In this document: piece by piece, positions 28,430-29,161 of the stretch
How positions within the stretch are numbered: position 1 is the stretch's first letter
How the letters are laid out: each line of letters starts with the position of its first letter
Assembly (NCBI GenBank): GCA_905221605.1
Contig: CAJNDS010002160.1
Coordinates: forward strand, 550,001 to 579,161
Source: Symbiodinium natans
Taxonomy: Eukaryota > Sar > Dinophyceae > Suessiales > Symbiodiniaceae
Direction: 5' to 3'
Length of the DNA: 29,161 nucleotides
The notes under the pieces: generated by a model
Seen by the model: only the letters and a program-made list of their open reading frames with translations
What the model was told of the DNA's origin: nothing
Database searches by the model: none
Program-made: the position numbers and the translations under genes

Positions 28430-28660
28430 CAGGGTTTAGGGTTTAGGGCTTGGGGTTTATGGTTTAGGGTTTATAGAGGTTAGGGTTTAGAGTTTAGGGT
28501 TGAGGGTTGAGGGTTGAGGGATTCTCAACCCTCAACCCTTGAGCTGGCCACTAAACCCCTACAGCACAACAGTCCGAAAAGTCAGGATCCCTGAAGCGGC
28601 TTAGGGTTGAGCGTCGAGGGTTTAGGGTTCAGGGTTTAGGGTCAGGGTTTAGTGTCTAGG
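28430..28660. repeat. TTTAGGG and TTGAGGG arrays with a small inverted pair
   Basis: TTTAGGG variants at 28430-28500 and TTGAGGG at 28498-28520, directly followed by CTCAACCCTCAACCC in inverse orientation (28524-28538), so the block can fold on itself. TTTAGGG resumes at 28618-28655. Confidence 0.88.
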
Positions 28661-28813
28661 TAACCCCCAAAAAACTCGCGGCTTCCACTACGGATGCAGG
28701 TCTTGTGAAGCCTGGATGTTTACGGATTTGCGCGCAAAAAAAACTTAAGTGTCTGTGCAGTGGAGACTGTGAGAAGGGACTTGCGGGATCGAAAAGAGGC
28801 CAGAACCCGCATA

Positions 28814-28903
28814 GGGGTTTCCGAAAATAGGGGTATCCTTTTGGGGGTTCTTTTAACAGGATTAAGTAGTATATAAGGGGTACCCCTATTTTCGGAAATC
28901 CCC
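28814..28903. mobile_element. Miniature inverted-repeat element, 90 bp
   Basis: The left arm GGGGTTTCCGAAAATAGGGG plus TA (28814-28835) pairs with TACCCCTATTTTCGGAAATC plus CCC (28881-28903) with a single one-base indel. The 45-bp loop contains GGGGGTTCTTTTAACAGG. A related left end occurs at 8940. Too short to code. Confidence 0.75.
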
Positions 28904-29039
28904 CACATCTCAGCGAGGTGGAGGGCGGGTTTATTGGCGTACTATGAGTCGTGGGGAAATTGAGGGCAGCCTCGAAACGAATGGGTTATTTTACGATGTC
29001 TTCGTGTGTTCGCCAGTACAGGGAAGGGGAGTCAGGGTG

Positions 29040-29140
29040 TTGAACACGCAGGGTTTAGGAATTAGGGTTTAGGGTATAGGGTTCAGGGTTTAAGGTTTAG
29101 GGTTTAGGGTTTAGGGTTTCGGGTTTATGGTTTAAAGTCG
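29040..29140. repeat. TTTAGGG array, degenerate
   Basis: About twelve units with many single-base variants (TATAGGG, TTCAGGG, TTTAAGG, TTTCGGG), the last array before the window end. Confidence 0.9.
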
Positions 29141-29161
29141 GGTTGCATGTATTCGTGGGTG

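Overview
The window looks like nuclear DNA of a unicellular eukaryote with the plant/alga/alveolate telomere heptamer TTTAGGG. I favour a dinoflagellate or related alveolate, with about even confidence. Three observations support this: more than forty interstitial TTTAGGG-like arrays in both orientations, a gene cut into very small exons (43 and 46 bp), and no bacterial gene organisation. Other TTTAGGG lineages (chromerids, coccidia, several algae) are not excluded. I found no trans-spliced leader, rRNA, tRNA or CRISPR.

The one well-supported gene is on the minus strand at 14636-18899. I reconstructed it from exon fragments with compatible intron phases. It encodes a multi-pass membrane segment (18655-18899 and 17037-17314) followed by a tyrosine-kinase-like (TKL) protein kinase (16967 down to 14636). 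The kinase shows a glycine-rich loop, an HGD catalytic loop, DFG, PPE and the C-terminal lobe. A 100-base assembly gap (16562-16661) lies where the VAIK lysine and helix-C exons should be. Its larger introns are filled with telomere-like repeats.

Layout. 1-820: GTCTGAGT octamer minisatellite. 1-14 kb: alternating telomere-like arrays and short GC-richer islands; several islands read as small exons, but strand usually cannot be decided. 4.3-6.1 kb: a 413-bp tandem repeat. 10.06-10.3 kb: a GGCCTT minisatellite. 14.6-18.9 kb: the kinase gene. 18.9-20.3 kb: arrays and short dispersed repeats. 20.46-23.29 kb: an array-free island bounded by an inverted repeat, holding a degenerate ~70-bp satellite and a nearly perfect palindrome with ~210-bp arms. 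23.3-29.2 kb: telomere-like arrays again, with microsatellites and a small hairpin-ended element.

Only the kinase gene allows a functional statement: a membrane-anchored or receptor-like signalling kinase. The rest is mainly repeat biology. The most interesting points are the telomere-like DNA making up introns, with splice-like dinucleotides inside the heptamer, and the 2.83-kb terminal-inverted-repeat island with its giant hairpin.
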